NCBI GenBank assembly: GCA_016209725.1
Contig: JACQVO010000046.1
Location: forward strand, 1-5,756
Reading direction: 5' to 3'
DNA: 5,756 nucleotides
DNA from: Candidatus Methylomirabilota bacterium
GTDB taxonomy: Bacteria > Methylomirabilota > Methylomirabilia > Methylomirabilales > 2-02-FULL-66-22
Made by a program: the position numbers and the translations under genes. Positions 5,144 to 5,756 of this stretch are shown piece by piece. Below the pieces are notes generated by a model. That model ran no database searches. It was not told the DNA's origin and saw only the letters and a list, made by a program, of their open reading frames with translations. Every line of letters begins with the position of its first letter. The stretch's first letter is position 1.

Positions 5144-5635
5144 TCAATTTATGACAATGTCTGCATCATTTCCACGGCTACAAAAACCTGCTCCAATCTC
5201 GCTGCCACTGAATCTTATCGGTTGGCTGCCGGGGTACCGCAGAACAGCATCAATCCGTACTGCTTGGGGATTAAGATATCGAATCTTCAAGACTTCGAGC
5301 CCGAATTGATCAACAACCCTTAGGCTACTGCGATCGGCTCTTTTCATTTGCAGGAAGTTGCTTTGATTGATGACGAACTCTCCATTATGGATTCTTGTGA
5401 TCAGCCTTCCATCTTGACCTAGAACATCCAGAGAAAGCCCGAGTGATCCGTCCGGCCTTCTATTCAGAACAACCCTATTCTGCCCCTTTACATTCAATAC
5501 GGTGTGGGGAAACTGTTGTGCCACACCTGCAAAACCCCCAAGATAAACAACTAACTCGCCCACCTTGATATCGTCGCATGGGCTCGGAGGCATTGGATCA
5601 CTAGCAGGATAGAGCCACCCATGAAGAGAGGACAA
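5144..5635 (-). CDS. Unrecognised beta-rich protein, AT-richer gene, possibly frameshifted at its 5' end
   Basis: I do not recognise a named family for this frame (163 codons from a TTG at 5635; an internal ATG at 5593 is an alternative). The interior looks like alternating beta strands with two similar units: LDVLGQDGRLITRI at residues 69-82 and LRVVDQFGLEVLKI at 105-118. They are followed by NGEFVIN and by RYLNPQAVRI. Such sequence suggests a small soluble or extracytoplasmic domain. No enzyme motif is visible. The TTG start lacks a good Shine-Dalgarno, and a TAG lies two codons upstream. A hydrophobic segment in another frame (5735-5601) overlaps the 5' end and reads naturally into this protein if one base is skipped near 5605. 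Codon use is richer in A/T third positions than in all other genes here, suggesting transfer or a sequence junction. The stop at 5146-5144 is 100 bases from the methyltransferase ATG. Confidence 0.6.
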   Translation of the reverse strand: MSSLHGWLYPASDPMPPSPCDDIKVGELVVYLGGFAGVAQQFPHTVLNVKGQNRVVLNRRPDGSLGLSLDVLGQDGRLITRIHNGEFVINQSNFLQMKRADRSSLRVVDQFGLEVLKIRYLNPQAVRIDAVLRYPGSQPIRFSGSEIGAGFCSRGNDADIVIN

Positions 5636-5735
5636 TTCCTATGCCGATCATGGCAAGGCCTGCTGTCAAGAAGAATGGCAACAGGACGCCAGAGTATTTC
5701 CAGTGGAAAAAATGACTTGCTGTCCGGTAACCCAC
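5601..5735 (-). CDS. Short hydrophobic frame, candidate membrane anchor of the downstream gene
   Basis: From a GTG at 5735 this frame runs 44 codons to a TAG at 5603-5601. It contains HFFHWKYSGVLLPFFLTAG followed by LAMIGIGIVLSSWVALSC, which is a basic/aromatic flank and a transmembrane helix of about 25 residues. It overlaps the 5' end of the beta-rich gene (5635-5144) and lies one base out of phase with it. Skipping one base near 5605 would fuse the helix to the downstream domain and give a single-pass membrane protein of roughly 195 residues. It could also be a real overlapping small protein or chance. The frame is closed upstream by TAA at 5747-5745. Confidence 0.35.
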   Translation of the reverse strand: MGYRTASHFFHWKYSGVLLPFFLTAGLAMIGIGIVLSSWVALSC

Positions 5736-5756
5736 GGTCCGAGGTTACTGTTGACC

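Overview
The window looks like chromosomal DNA of a GC-rich bacterium, probably uncultured. From base 1 to about 5080 it is roughly two-thirds G+C (sampled by eye), with strong G/C third-position bias that produces long antisense shadow frames. Gene order atpD-atpC is the usual bacterial end of the F1F0 ATP synthase operon. Three short repeat families fill the intergenic gaps, a pattern common in metagenome-derived genomes of GC-rich phyla. No gene here fixes the phylum, so I do not name one.

Layout. Bases 1-411 (+) are the C-terminal part of the ATP synthase beta subunit (atpD), interrupted by an in-frame TAA at 52-54. Bases 429-857 (+) are atpC (epsilon subunit). Bases 858-1159 separate convergent genes and hold an inverted pair of 30-base repeat arrays built from the 9-mer CGCAGATTA. 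Bases 1160-2644 (-) encode an M3-like zinc metallopeptidase. Bases 2645-2906 are a second repeat cluster, with a CTGAGCTTGTCGAAG hairpin flanked by 8-base-period arrays. On the minus strand, read right to left, there follow a class I SAM-dependent methyltransferase (5043-4390), a DeoR/WYL-type transcriptional regulator (4306-3302) and an FmdB-type zinc-ribbon protein (3275-2907). The regulator appears to have its own promoter, whose -35 box overlaps the methyltransferase stop codon. The regulator and the zinc-ribbon gene are 25 bp apart and probably co-transcribed.

Beyond about 5080 the DNA becomes clearly AT-richer. It carries a minus-strand gene for an unrecognised beta-rich protein (5635-5144). 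Upstream of it, in a different frame, lies a short hydrophobic segment that reads like the missing membrane anchor of the same protein. This suggests a frameshift, a sequence error or overlapping genes.

Taken together, the left half is core energy metabolism and a housekeeping-type peptidase. The middle is a small regulator cluster of unknown target. The right end is the most accessory-looking part. I found no convincing new multi-gene system. The items most worth checking are the atpD stop codon, the frame break and composition change at the right end, and the paired repeat arrays.
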